DNA of 64,000 nucleotides from JBJHCA01 sp050485785 (GCA_050485785.1 JBJHCA010000002.1:16632-80631); one strand, 5' to 3'. Counted from the stretch's first letter, positions 49,201 to 56,386 are shown. The notes: generated from the letters alone by a model not told the origin. Numbers and translations: made by a program.

Positions 49201-52200
49201 CCGTAAAACGTCGTGATATTTGCGCGCTGGTCGCGGTAAATGTCATTGCGATCGATCACTGCATCTTCCTGTCCGCGCAAATAAAGTCCGTACAGGTAAA
49301 AATCGCGAATTGTATTATTGGCGATGTGATTATTCAGTGCAAATGCCCCTGAGGTAGGACCGTTAAGGGCAAGGCCGTAATATCCGCCAATAATTACACA
49401 GTTGGTAACAGTAATATTATGCGCGGCATTGCCTGCAATAGTCGCTGAAGTTTCGCTGTTACTGGCTGCAAATGGTACTACGCCTATACCGGTGGATGTA
49501 ACCCCGGCTGTGATGGTACAGTTGTTGAATGTCACATGGTGTGCTTCATTCAGAAGGTGAACTCCAAAGCCAAAAGTTCCGGTGGTAGTAGTGGATATGT
49601 TAAGGCTGTCTATAATCACATAGCTGGTTCCGTTAAACCGTATAGTAGCCCGGTCACCGCTGATGGTCGGATTAAAGGTGAGTGTGTTCCCGTTACCATT
49701 GATGGTCAGGGTATTGATCTCACTTGAACCATTGATGGCGTTCAATTTAAACTGCTCTTCAAACGGGCCCGAACCTGGAATCACATTGATGATTACCGGC
49801 CCTGCTATACCGCCGCACTCGAGATATTCAGCCAGATCGGTAAAGTCCGTAAAATCGGCACTGGCATTACCCAGTGTATAGGTGCCGGCCGGTAAAAAGT
49901 CGCACAAGGTGGAAAAGGTGAAAGGGCCTGCCCATGTACTGTTGTCGCCTAAACCACATATCGTTTGCACGTAAATATCGTAAGTGGTTTCCGGCGTCAG
50001 GCCAGTCACTTCAATGGTTGTTTGTACGGTTACCTGAGTGGACACTGACCCCAATGCAAAACCGGTTGGCCCCACCTGATAGTTAAATGCAACAAACGGG
50101 CTGTTGGGTATCCAGCTAATTGTGGCAGATACATCTGTGGTTATTGCACTGAAATTGAGCGGTGGCGCACACGATGGGGGTGAAAACTGGATGGCCCCTG
50201 CCGATGGTGAAGCGGGGCGCTCAGTTCCAAAATAATCAAAAGGTGCTACTGTGTTCAGATTGGTACCCATGGTAGCAATAGCTCCGGTTTGTGGCAACAG
50301 ATCGCCATTGGGATCCATAAAGTACGGGTTGGCTGCCAAACCGTTTTCATCATTACCGGCATTTTGCCACGCAGTCATGGTAGTAAGGTCGCTGCCCATG
50401 AAACCAATATGGTTTGACCCGCCTGTTGGCTGCATGCTCAGAGCATTGTAATCAATGCTGTAGTTGGTGGGTGCAGGAGAGAAATATACTAGATGCTTGA
50501 TGCCGGTTCCGGAATGCTCCACATGGAAAATATTGTTCTTCAACTCAATATTGGAACCTGCCGTGGTTTGTGAAAACGCACGAATGGAGCTTGCTGTGGC
50601 AGCATTGTTGGACAGTGAAATGGTATTGTGATAAAAGCGGTAATGGCTCACATTAGTAGTGAGGAAGTAAACTCCCCAGATTCCACCCTGCGTATTGATG
50701 TTGTATATCATGTTGTTGATAAAATACATCGGTGAAGCCTCAGTACCGGATGTGGATGTACCGTATATCGGATACACAAAACTGGAGTTGTTGGTAGCCA
50801 TCCCCAGCGGATTGTGCATGGTGTTATTGGTAAACATACAACCGGCCATGCCGCCGTTGAGATACAACATATATATCGTACCTGTTGAGGTTCTGTTGGG
50901 CCGGCTGATATCGTTACGATCAAAAGTGCCATTTTCCTGGCCTCTGAGGTATAAACCATACAGGTGGAAGTCATGGATATTGTTGTTGGCTATGTAGTTA
51001 TTGGCCATTCCGGTTCCGGATGACGGACCACTGAGCACTAAGCCGTAGTATCCACCCTTAATGGTCGAATTGGTTACAGTAATGTTATTGGCTGCCATCC
51101 CCGCAAAGGTGGCCGATGTGTGGCTGTTGCTGGCCACAAAAGCTGCATAGTTGAGTGAATTGGAAGTGATATTCGCTTCAACAGTAACGCTGTCAAATGT
51201 AATGTACTGCGCATTGTCCATCAATTGAACGGTAAAACCATATTCAGCAGTAGTTAAACCCAGTGCAACAATATTCAAATTCTTTATGGTTACCCAGCTT
51301 GTACCCATCATCTTGAGGGTGGCGCGCTGCTCAAAATTAGTTGACAAATACTGTAATGTATTGTCGTTTCCGTTGATGGTTACTGTTGCTGAAGGACCGG
51401 CTCCGGGGATCTGCCCGATAATGATCTGCTCATTAAACGGAGCCATACCGGATGTAACATTGATCACCACACTGCCTGTAATCCCACCGCACTGTAACAC
51501 ATAAACCAATTCGGTAAAGTCCGGAAAATCTGCTCCGGGGCCGCCCAGGGTATATGAGCCCGGTGCCAGAGGAACGCATAGCGTCTGGAAAGTGTAAGGT
51601 CCTGACCAGGTACTGTATCCGTCAGCGCCGCAATCTTCCCGTACCCAAAATTCGTATGCAGTATTGGGGTCAAGATTGGAGGCTGAATAGGTGGTTGTGG
51701 CAGACACAACGCCGGCTCCTACAGGTGTACCGCCGCCTGCCGCCTGAACCACCACTTCCCAGCTTGCCGATGTATCAGCAGCCGTCCAGGATAACTGTGC
51801 GCTGCTTTCGGAGATATTGGAAGCGGTTAGACCAATGGGTGGTACACAGTCCGGTATAGTATCCAGGGCAATCATCATGGTCCAGGTGTTATTCACTACG
51901 TAGTTGAAATTAACCCCACAGTCGGGCAAATTTCCCCAGTTGCGCTTAGCATCAAGTACAAACTCAATTTCACCAAACAAACCGTTAAACTGGCTCAGGT
52001 TGTTCCTGTTGTATGAAAACGTTCCTCCAGCACCAATTCCTGAATAATATTGGGTCTCACCAACACCATAAGCCGGTGCAAGCAGACGGGAAAATGCCTC
52101 ACTCATGAATGCACCGCCGGTGGCTGTCATGTCATACCAGATATCCACACCGGTAATCCAGAATCCGGCCGGTATCTGTACGGTCATACTGCCCGCACAG

Positions 52201-53126
52201 GTTGAAATATCTGCTGTAGTGACCGGAAGTTGGTACATGGTAGGTATGTCACCGTCTGTATAGGTTACCATCACCACATTGTCGGGTATTGTGGTAAATG
52301 TGAGCGGACCAAACCAACCACTCACCTCATTATCCGGGCAGTCAGCCTGAATGTACACATCATAGGTGGTATTCTGTGATAAGCCGGTGAGTGTGTATGG
52401 TGAAGAGTCCGGGCTTACTATGGTACCATTACCCAGTGAAAATCCTGCCGGGCCGTACTGAAGATCAATACCCAGTGCATCAGGGCCCATGGCATAGCTG
52501 ATCACCGCCGAGTTGTTGGTGATATCCGTAACCCCTGTAAGCGTAGGTGGGAAACATGGCGGTGCAGGATTAATAACTATAGTATAATCGTGGGTTTCAC
52601 CGTAAAAAAATTGTGTACATGACTGACCGGCCGTTATTGGTGGACCAGCATATTTTCCTCTTACTCTTAAACGAGTAGTTCCCAGGGGGGCATTTATGGG
52701 GATGGTAACTTCCCCACTGACAAACTGTAAGGCTGCCTGGTTATCAACGGTAGACGCCCAGAGAAACTCCCCGGCATCATCAAAATCACCATCGCCATTC
52801 AGATCGATCCAGATGGCAAAGTACTGACAACAACTGTAGTTGGAGTTCATACTCACCGAATAGGTCAGTCCCTGATTCACCTCAATGGTGTCAGACGTAA
52901 AGTTGTGATACCCCCCTGCTGGACAGGTCGTGTTCAGTTTTTGAAACGAACCGAAAATAAATGAATTAATGTCATCGCCCCAGATACAGCCATCGTTATA
53001 CAGATTGGTTGTACAATAGGTTTGGGCCTGAATCTGCCCCTGAAGTGCCGGCAAGGTTAACAACAGCAAAAGGAATCCTGAAGCTGCCAACCACCTGCAA
53101 AGTCTGAAGTGTAAAAATGGTCTCAT
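43272..53126 (-). CDS. Giant T9SS-secreted modular protein E (GEVED, three beta-helix modules, two adhesin jelly rolls, nested domain)
   Basis: The product has 3,284 aa, the largest here, starting at ATG 53126 with a signal peptide ending IQA-Q near residue 35. Order: GEVED (about 36-187); FN3; one unnamed module; FN3; beta-helix 1 (about 518-985); FN3; beta-helix 2 (about 1076-1542); FN3; adhesin jelly roll 1 (about 1634-1800); FN3; beta-helix 3 (about 1897-2363); FN3; adhesin jelly roll 2 (about 2454-2625); an FN3-like domain (PVHGSTGVC); an Ig-like domain split by a ~180-aa insert (about 2752-2935, WDFNNSDFEPVSG to RYDMVKVWG); PKD/Ig-like repeats; and a type A sorting domain (YPNPFNNF). 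The insert resembles a domain I know from secreted bacterial nucleases and phosphatases; that is from memory. The GEVED domain and terminator pair it with protein C. Probably surface-displayed. Confidence 0.9.
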   Translation of the reverse strand: MRPFLHFRLCRWLAASGFLLLLLTLPALQGQIQAQTYCTTNLYNDGCIWGDDINSFIFGSFQKLNTTCPAGGYHNFTSDTIEVNQGLTYSVSMNSNYSCCQYFAIWIDLNGDGDFDDAGEFLWASTVDNQAALQFVSGEVTIPINAPLGTTRLRVRGKYAGPPITAGQSCTQFFYGETHDYTIVINPAPPCFPPTLTGVTDITNNSAVISYAMGPDALGIDLQYGPAGFSLGNGTIVSPDSSPYTLTGLSQNTTYDVYIQADCPDNEVSGWFGPLTFTTIPDNVVMVTYTDGDIPTMYQLPVTTADISTCAGSMTVQIPAGFWITGVDIWYDMTATGGAFMSEAFSRLLAPAYGVGETQYYSGIGAGGTFSYNRNNLSQFNGLFGEIEFVLDAKRNWGNLPDCGVNFNYVVNNTWTMMIALDTIPDCVPPIGLTASNISESSAQLSWTAADTSASWEVVVQAAGGGTPVGAGVVSATTTYSASNLDPNTAYEFWVREDCGADGYSTWSGPYTFQTLCVPLAPGSYTLGGPGADFPDFTELVYVLQCGGITGSVVINVTSGMAPFNEQIIIGQIPGAGPSATVTINGNDNTLQYLSTNFEQRATLKMMGTSWVTIKNLNIVALGLTTAEYGFTVQLMDNAQYITFDSVTVEANITSNSLNYAAFVASNSHTSATFAGMAANNITVTNSTIKGGYYGLVLSGPSSGTGMANNYIANNNIHDFHLYGLYLRGQENGTFDRNDISRPNRTSTGTIYMLYLNGGMAGCMFTNNTMHNPLGMATNNSSFVYPIYGTSTSGTEASPMYFINNMIYNINTQGGIWGVYFLTTNVSHYRFYHNTISLSNNAATASSIRAFSQTTAGSNIELKNNIFHVEHSGTGIKHLVYFSPAPTNYSIDYNALSMQPTGGSNHIGFMGSDLTTMTAWQNAGNDENGLAANPYFMDPNGDLLPQTGAIATMGTNLNTVAPFDYFGTERPASPSAGAIQFSPPSCAPPLNFSAITTDVSATISWIPNSPFVAFNYQVGPTGFALGSVSTQVTVQTTIEVTGLTPETTYDIYVQTICGLGDNSTWAGPFTFSTLCDFLPAGTYTLGNASADFTDFTDLAEYLECGGIAGPVIINVIPGSGPFEEQFKLNAINGSSEINTLTINGNGNTLTFNPTISGDRATIRFNGTSYVIIDSLNISTTTTGTFGFGVHLLNEAHHVTFNNCTITAGVTSTGIGVVPFAASNSETSATIAGNAAHNITVTNCVIIGGYYGLALNGPTSGAFALNNHIANNTIRDFYLYGLYLRGQEDAVIDRNDIYRDQRANITTFYGMYVTNNMPGSVFSNNRIHNPKGNVALSTTATVYGFYFVDVSGTETKPYYMINNQLYNMNTNGTVYGSYAFGTNNHYRWYHNTFSLVNTQITGFSTARGLWLGSSSDNAQIRNNIIHLKWSGTSQKHNIYLSNPGVGITINNNALSNESIGGQAFIGFSGGNITSFADWQTAGYDADGVGGSPFFLDEMSDLVPQSSALKGIGADFTAVAPEDFNGVLRPTTPDPGAFQFEPADCLPVSGIAAMNISQDGATITWVESGSSTSWDIELVSAGTSPTGVPTDSGVVSPYVITGLSALTSYDVYVRADCGDGEYSSWSGPLTFNTLCADFFLPFFEGFDGLSVQCWSFPEGQGNWQFGSTYTPPSSTSGGPNAWFSFSPTLTNYSHSLTSPVFDVTDSENTIMMDFKLFLNNFSTATINYMHVEYKTVEDTVWTELQVFGSDTLIGAPTNTIEFVSEFQVLEDVAGSKFQVRFRAAGSDSWNLNGWGLDDVYIRETSPCIAPLNLTVSDIYSDSMVVSWTVITDYDSFFVEYGPAGFTPGTGTMLVVDTTFVGIGGLTPQTSYHVYVQTDCGGSEGLSLWEGPFNVNTLCLPLPGGTYTLGDSLADFLNFTEFFYSLECGGIGGPVIVNVIPGSGPFTEQIIAGVIYGTSEVNTITINGNDNTIQYLSLNNLERATIRLKGSSRITFNDLNIVALGDGFSEYGYAVQLSNNAQYITFDNCLMQASPESTSTNQAAFVMSNDNFATSIGLSASFITVKNSELVGGYYGATIGGPTVAPFAQSNVFENNVIRDFYLYGMFIRGQENGLFDRNDVSRSNRQSISTFYGIYATSGLPGTMFTNNTIHNPLGLAAPTTLSAYPFYFTGAFGTTTAPYYLINNQVYNINLNGIQYGVYMLGACDHFRLYHNSISMANQNSLGTSTIAAYYQLSFTTNAEVKNNIFHVEAVNSATKYCAYVSSNSSVVAFDNNVMSMASTSGTNNTGFFGSVAPTFAAWQLMGHDANGSGNNPMFVNPVFNLIPQSGQISNLGMDLTAIAPLDFNGVVRDTNPDPGAFEFEPSDCLAPSGLMASNITQSGATLTWTDNADATTWDIEIGPAGFTPTGTPTDSAITQPFVVTGLNALTTYHVYVRAHCDEGEFSLWAGPFSFTTACASFTLPFFEGFGGLSQQCWSFPEGQANWAFGAVYTPPGSTSGPPNAWFSWTPSIQNYNHSLTSPIFNAVGEAGMVMLDYRLYLNNFGLTAENMIIVQYKTVGASSWNSLNTHSSYILQGTSDWEYTWVISGAELPGMAGNEFQVRFMAAGEDSYFINGWGLDDVHLYLGASDCPAIVAPVHGSTGVCASELTLMWDTVGAMNFDLYFGTAADPLLLAAGITGGEYVVSDLAPGTVYYWSVVPDGNADSTSSCAVMSFTTVMPIEITIDGSTELCEGETVTLTGPPGFVSYEWTNQRVLWDFNNSDFEPVSGNGELFAIGGVTTSFVSGSLDGGSSDPTTGTNSALNTTNYPAQGTENHQRGIQINVSTEGIENIMIQWDHRFSNTAANAYTVQYTPDRNAANVEWNNVETLVITPENPLSNWYNYRTVDMSGISAVNNNPNVAFRIVASFDPGAGQYLAVNSNNNYGPNGTARYDMVKVWGSSSSQSITVGQGGTYVLTAVDSAGCVHTASVDITVIPAPFLEVSASVGSVCEGESVTLTATGDGVSYEWSGGVQNNEAFTPTQTATYYVTATDAEGCTAVDSITIPVNPYPTVVAGASSTEICEGEVVILTGSGADSYEWSDGAENNQPILITQTTTFTVTGTSNGCSSTDEITITVLPAPSTSLDLDINEEVCDSADPFTLTGGNPAGGTYSGPGVTGNVFNPAAAGVGTHVITYTYSDNNGCSNTAQDSFTVVICPNVRDVALQHVDIYPNPFNNFVDVTWRQLPAVNAEIRVIDMLGRIVTLVSLDDQQTAAGTFRLQLDQLAAGTYMIEMRSGLAVHSQTLIKAQ
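44318..44866 (-). other. Domain inserted inside an Ig-like domain of protein E
   Basis: The Ig-like strand ending VSYEWTN breaks off and resumes ~180 residues later at ITVGQGGTYVLTAVD. The intervening block opens WDFNNSDF, contains NYPAQGTEN, FSNTAANAYTVQYTPD and NPNVAFRIVASFDPG, and closes RYDMVKVWG. In protein A the same strands are joined by about 14 residues. Confidence 0.75.
46038..51575 (-). repeat. Three beta-helix modules in gene E
   Basis: Modules lie at 50172-51575, 48501-49901 and 46038-47438. The first two starts are 1,674 bp apart. The third is displaced by the insertion of an adhesin jelly roll plus an extra FN3 domain. Confidence 0.8.
51853..52287 (-). repeat. Unnamed ~140-aa module, copy in gene E
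   Basis: Opens TYTDGDIP, contains PAGFWITGVDIWYDM, GGAFMSEAFSRL, FNGLFGE and DAKRNWG, and closes VNNTWTMMIALD. Confidence 0.75.
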
Positions 53127-53369
53127 AAAATTGATTAAACGTTAATGGAAGCACAAAAAGATTGAGAATTATAACTACCGGACACTCCGGTCTTTTCCGT
53201 GAAAATCGTCATTTCATCTGCTGACTGGTTGCCCCTTATCCAGGCCTCTTTGCTCTTGAACTCAGGCATCATTTCCTCCAGTTTGGTATATGAAATTATT
53301 GTGGTTAGATATTTTGGTTGCTTCTTAAACCCGCACAACTTTAGATGGGCTGGCTTTTATTGAGCAGGG

Positions 53370-53400
53370 CAAATATAATCACAGAATCCGCATAAAAAAA
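53370..53400 (-). promoter_or_regulatory. Promoter of giant gene E
   Basis: Minus strand: TATATTTG (53370-53377), a 16-base spacer, then a seven-T run (53394-53400). Confidence 0.55.
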
Positions 53401-53614
53401 TATGATTCTACAATTGGACGACTTTTAACAAATTTTTGCCCCCGAAGTAACAATGATAACGCTCCTTGGCAATCAATAAACGACTTTAGGGTATTTTTTC
53501 TCCTTTTTTTAATTAAATCTTTGATAATGTTCTGGGTAAATGGCCATAATTGCTTTTAAAAAATTTCCGCCCAACTTGATGAAGCTGATCACACCCTGTT
53601 TGCAAAATGAAGCG

Positions 53615-53622
53615 TACTTTTG
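53615..53622 (+). promoter_or_regulatory. Possible -7 box of the barrel-protein gene
   Basis: TACTTTTG matches TAnnTTTG, 48 bases before the ATG. A TTTG upstream is only 12 bases away, too close for a normal -33 element. Confidence 0.35.
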
Positions 53623-53670
53623 AGCTGTGAATTTCGTTAACCCGGTATTGAAACCTCTTACTGTTACGGC

Positions 53671-54405
53671 ATGGTCAATGGCTTGAAGTGTACTCTGTTA
53701 ATCTTTTTTTTATTGACTTTAAAGGCTGCACTGGCACAGCAAAGCGATCGCGCACAGCAGGCCAATATTCACGTAGGGCTTGAGTTTGGCATGCTGTTTC
53801 AGTCAGACCTGCTGCTTACCCTCGATCAGGAACGACCCGACACCAACAATGTTTACCTTTTCCGTGTAAGTCCCGAACGCAGCCTTCGCTTTGGTGGCTA
53901 CTTCCGCTTCGACCTCTTTGGAAGGCACTCACTCGAAACAGGGCTTTATCAGGTTCAGCGCAGATACCGAGGTACCGTACTCGAGCTGGAAACCGGCGAT
54001 GAGCTGGCCTCCGAAATTATAAGAGCGCTGAGCTACGAAGTGCCGGTTTTATGGGCTATTTCCGTTCGGCTGGGAGATGATACCCGCCTGTCCAACGCCT
54101 TTGGTGTTTCCTTCGATTTTTTCCCCTCCGATTTTGGCCGCTATCGCCCTGAGCTTAATCAGGATGTCATGCGACGGTATTGGGTGCTGCCCGGCCTCAA
54201 AGCTAACGTAGGTTTTGAACACCAACTGCCCACCGCCGGAGCATTGTATCTTGGAGCCTCATTCCACTACATTTTCACTTCCATTGGCTTTATGCAGCTG
54301 CAGTACAAAGAAAACAACGCCGTGCGGGGCTATAATTTTATTGAGCTCAACGGCACTTACTTTTCAGCCAATCTCAGGTATATTTTTCCGGCTCGCCCTA
54401 TGTAA
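53671..54405 (+). CDS. Outer-membrane beta-barrel protein, PorT-like size class
   Basis: This is a 244-aa protein with a signal peptide ending ALA-Q at residue 22. Alternating hydrophobic and polar strands end in aromatic residues (NIHVGLEFGML, RFGGYFRFDLF, HSLETGLYQVQ, NAFGVSFDFF, ALYLGASFHYIF, YFSANLRYIF), which is the pattern of an eight-strand barrel in the outer membrane. It fits the broad outer-membrane beta-barrel/porin family domain of Bacteroidota. PorT, a T9SS component, belongs to the same size class, but no specific PorT motif was recognised, so that identity is not claimed. It stands alone, divergent from gene E, with a tRNA behind it. Its place next to the giant T9SS cargo array may be chance. 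Confidence 0.7.
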   Translation: MVNGLKCTLLIFFLLTLKAALAQQSDRAQQANIHVGLEFGMLFQSDLLLTLDQERPDTNNVYLFRVSPERSLRFGGYFRFDLFGRHSLETGLYQVQRRYRGTVLELETGDELASEIIRALSYEVPVLWAISVRLGDDTRLSNAFGVSFDFFPSDFGRYRPELNQDVMRRYWVLPGLKANVGFEHQLPTAGALYLGASFHYIFTSIGFMQLQYKENNAVRGYNFIELNGTYFSANLRYIFPARPM

Positions 54406-54436
54406 CCTCAATGCAACTATTCTAAGTACAGGGCAT

Positions 54437-54467
54437 AAAAAAGCAGCTACATTTTGTATGTAACTGC
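54437..54467 (-). terminator. Terminator of tRNA-Arg
   Basis: Arms GCAG-TACAT and ATGTA-CTGC (one C-A mismatch, loop TTTGT, 54443-54467) are followed on the minus strand by six T (54437-54442). It could also slow plus-strand transcription from the barrel gene. Confidence 0.65.
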
Positions 54468-54482
54468 CTGATTTTCAGTGAG

Positions 54483-54556
54483 TGACTCCAACAGGACTCG
54501 AACCTGTAACCTACTGCTTAGAAGGCAGTTGCTCTATCCGGTTGAGCTATGGAGCC
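54483..54556 (-). tRNA. tRNA-Arg (anticodon TCT)
   Basis: The minus strand folds as a 74-nt cloverleaf. The acceptor stem is GGCTCCA with TGGAGTC. The D-arm is AGCTC...GAGC. The anticodon stem ACTGC/GCAGT holds the loop CTTCTAA (anticodon TCT, reads AGA). The T-arm carries GGTTCGAGTCC. Discriminator base is A; CCA is not encoded. It has its own promoter and terminator. Confidence 0.95.
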
Positions 54557-54851
54557 TTAAGCGGCTGCAAAGATAAACGTATTTTGTCTGCTTCACAAAC
54601 AATCCGGTCAAATTGTATCAGTCCCCCCGCGCTATGACGATAGCCTGTAAGTATAGTCGGCTTTGATGACTGGAGAAGGTTTTGAAGCATAGTTCTTTTA
54701 TTTTTTGATCACTCTTTGTGTGCTGCGGATAACTATACACCACCAAAAACATGCTCCGCCGCAGCCTGGAAAATAGTCGCTTAAGGAGGACGCTAAAAAG
54801 CATCCCTCCCGTAACCACAGGTATACAGCGGCAAACATTGCCGCCCACAAA
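54557..54851. other. Gap between tRNA-Arg and the pirin gene
   Basis: Holds the tRNA promoter at its left end. Small open frames on the minus strand show no recognisable protein. Nothing else is supported. Confidence 0.5.
54568..54599 (-). promoter_or_regulatory. Strong promoter of tRNA-Arg
   Basis: Minus strand: TTTG at -33 (54596-54599), a 20-base spacer and TATCTTTG at -7 (54568-54575), a full match to the Bacteroidota consensus, ending 12 bases before the mature tRNA. Confidence 0.8.
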
Positions 54852-55643
54852 ATGTTATGTATCCAAAACACAACACCCATGCATACTGCTGCTGACATAC
54901 AGAAAGACATTGTAATCTCCCGCGCCCAACACCGCTACATCTACCGACGGGGAGGATTCACCATACGAATGATCAAGCCCGGACTGATGCTGAACAATCC
55001 GCTGGACAAAGGACTGGGGCCACTGGGCAGGTTTGACCACTCTTCCCTGGAGCCCGGATTCCTGATTGAAATGCACCCCCACCGCAATGACGAAATTTTG
55101 AGCTATATGCGCACAGGTAAAATGCTGCATAAAGACAGCAAGCAAAAGGAGGAGCTGTTGCACGGCCGCTACATGATGATGATGAATGCGGGAAGCACCA
55201 TCTGGCACAGCGAAGAAGCTCCCGCCGAACACGGCCGTGTGGAAATGCTCCAGCTTTTTTTCCGCCCTCATACCGACGACCTCCCCCCTGCCGTCAGCTT
55301 TCATCAGTTTGATGATTACCACAGCATTGATCAATGGCGACTCATCGGCGGACCGGAAGACTCAGAAGCTCCGCTCAATATCAGGGCTCAGGCATGGTTT
55401 TACGATATGCACCTGATAGCGGCACATACCAAAACACCTCCGCTCCGTGGCCTGACCGGTTATCTGTACGTATTTGAAGGCAGTATTGCTCTGCAGGAGT
55501 ACGGCGAAAAACTTGGCAAAGGCGATGGAATGGTGGTGTACCGCGATCAGATTAGCCTGGAAAAGCTGGAAGATGCCGACCTGGTTTTCTTTGTACTGGA
55601 TGAAAACAGTACCTACTCTCGTTCCGGTGCATACAGCGGATAA
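54852..55643 (+). CDS. Pirin family protein
   Basis: The product is a 263-aa cytosolic bicupin. The N-terminal cupin carries the pirin metal site: His75 and His77 in MHPHRNDE, and His119 and Glu121 in WHSEE, spaced as in human pirin (His56, His58, His101, Glu103). The second cupin (about residues 150-255) has a GYLYVFEGSI strand and a GDGMVVY turn. Pirins bind iron; some bacterial ones oxidise quercetin or modulate other proteins, and the substrate here is unknown. ATG 54852 gives nine extra residues; ATG 54879 (MHTAADIQ) is an equally good start. The uracil-DNA glycosylase gene follows 65 bp later on the same strand, so the two may share a transcript, without an obvious functional link. Confidence 0.88.
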   Translation: MLCIQNTTPMHTAADIQKDIVISRAQHRYIYRRGGFTIRMIKPGLMLNNPLDKGLGPLGRFDHSSLEPGFLIEMHPHRNDEILSYMRTGKMLHKDSKQKEELLHGRYMMMMNAGSTIWHSEEAPAEHGRVEMLQLFFRPHTDDLPPAVSFHQFDDYHSIDQWRLIGGPEDSEAPLNIRAQAWFYDMHLIAAHTKTPPLRGLTGYLYVFEGSIALQEYGEKLGKGDGMVVYRDQISLEKLEDADLVFFVLDENSTYSRSGAYSG

Positions 55644-55708
55644 TGATATATTTGCCGGCTGGTACACGAACCTGCTCAATTTTTCCGACACTCCGCTGAG
55701 TTTTGCCT

Positions 55709-56386
55709 ATGCCCGCTGTAAACATTCATCCATCGTGGTATGAAGTACTTAAACCGGAATTCGACAAACCGTATTTCAATTACGTCCGCACTTTCCTTAC
55801 CCGTGAAAAAAGCCTGGGCAAAACCATTTTCCCGCCGGGAAAGCTCATTTTTAACGCTTTTGACTCCACACCGTTTGAAGATGTCAAAGTAGTGATCCTG
55901 GGTCAGGATCCTTACCATCGCCCGGGGCAGGCCATGGGACTTTCTTTTTCGGTACCCCGTGGAGTAACGCCCCCGGCCTCCCTTAAGAACATCTACCGCG
56001 AACTGGCCGATGATCTCAATATATCTCCTCCTGCTCATGGCGACCTGAGCCATTGGGCAAAACAAGGTGTGTTTTTACTCAATGCCATGCTCACGGTAGA
56101 AATGAACAAACCCGGAAGCCATCAAAAAATCGGGTGGCAGCACTTTACGGATGCCGTCATCCTGGCTCTGTCCCAAAAACGCGAAAATCTCGTCTTCATG
56201 CTGTGGGGTAATTTTGCCCGTTCTAAAAAAACCCTCATCAACCGCAACAAACATCATGTGCTCGAAGCCGTGCATCCTTCGCCACTGGCCGGAGGCAAGT
56301 TTCTGGGGTGCCGCCATTTTTCCGCATGCAACACACTGCTGCAAAACGCAGGCCGGGAGCCGGTAAACTGGACTCTGCCCCAATAA
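55709..56386 (+). CDS. ung: Uracil-DNA glycosylase, family 1
   Basis: This 225-aa DNA repair enzyme removes uracil from DNA as the first step of base excision repair. The family 1 signatures are intact: GQDPYH (residues 65-70, catalytic Asp67), the LNAMLTVEMNKPGSH segment that contacts uracil, and HPSPLAGG with His189 in the DNA-intercalation loop. Length matches E. coli Ung (229 aa). The ATG at 55709 is preferred over an in-frame TTG two codons upstream. It is convergent with the acyl-CoA dehydrogenase gene, and the latter's terminator starts at its stop codon. Confidence 0.97.
   Translation: MPAVNIHPSWYEVLKPEFDKPYFNYVRTFLTREKSLGKTIFPPGKLIFNAFDSTPFEDVKVVILGQDPYHRPGQAMGLSFSVPRGVTPPASLKNIYRELADDLNISPPAHGDLSHWAKQGVFLLNAMLTVEMNKPGSHQKIGWQHFTDAVILALSQKRENLVFMLWGNFARSKKTLINRNKHHVLEAVHPSPLAGGKFLGCRHFSACNTLLQNAGREPVNWTLPQ

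Larger units (their letters stand above)
53127..53670. other. Divergent intergenic region, gene E leader and barrel-gene upstream region
   Basis: A ~240-base leader of gene E, its promoter at 53370-53400, then AT-rich sequence up to the barrel gene. No further gene was seen. Confidence 0.5.

Noticed and set aside
9766..51575. Regular repeats that might suggest a CRISPR array or satellite DNA
   Set aside because: The repeats are ~1.67 kb, diverged in DNA, and stay in frame as protein modules. No short direct repeats with unique spacers exist in the window.
6583..53126. The array as an assembly artefact or a polyketide/peptide synthetase cluster
   Set aside because: All five frames are intact with distinct sequences and their own promoters, and no carrier, condensation or ketosynthase motifs are present. 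Collapsed repeats within modules cannot be fully excluded without reads.
53671..54405. Naming the barrel protein PorT or another T9SS component
   Set aside because: Size and barrel pattern fit many Bacteroidota outer-membrane proteins, and no specific T9SS motif was recognised. Location beside T9SS cargo is not proof.
54618..54848. Possible small gene on the minus strand between tRNA-Arg and pirin
   Set aside because: Two overlapping frames are open, neither shows a plausible domain or start signal, and the region is partly promoter-like.
55703..55711. TTG at 55703 as the start of ung
   Set aside because: An ATG two codons later gives a protein that aligns well with family 1 enzymes; TTG starts are uncommon in Bacteroidota.
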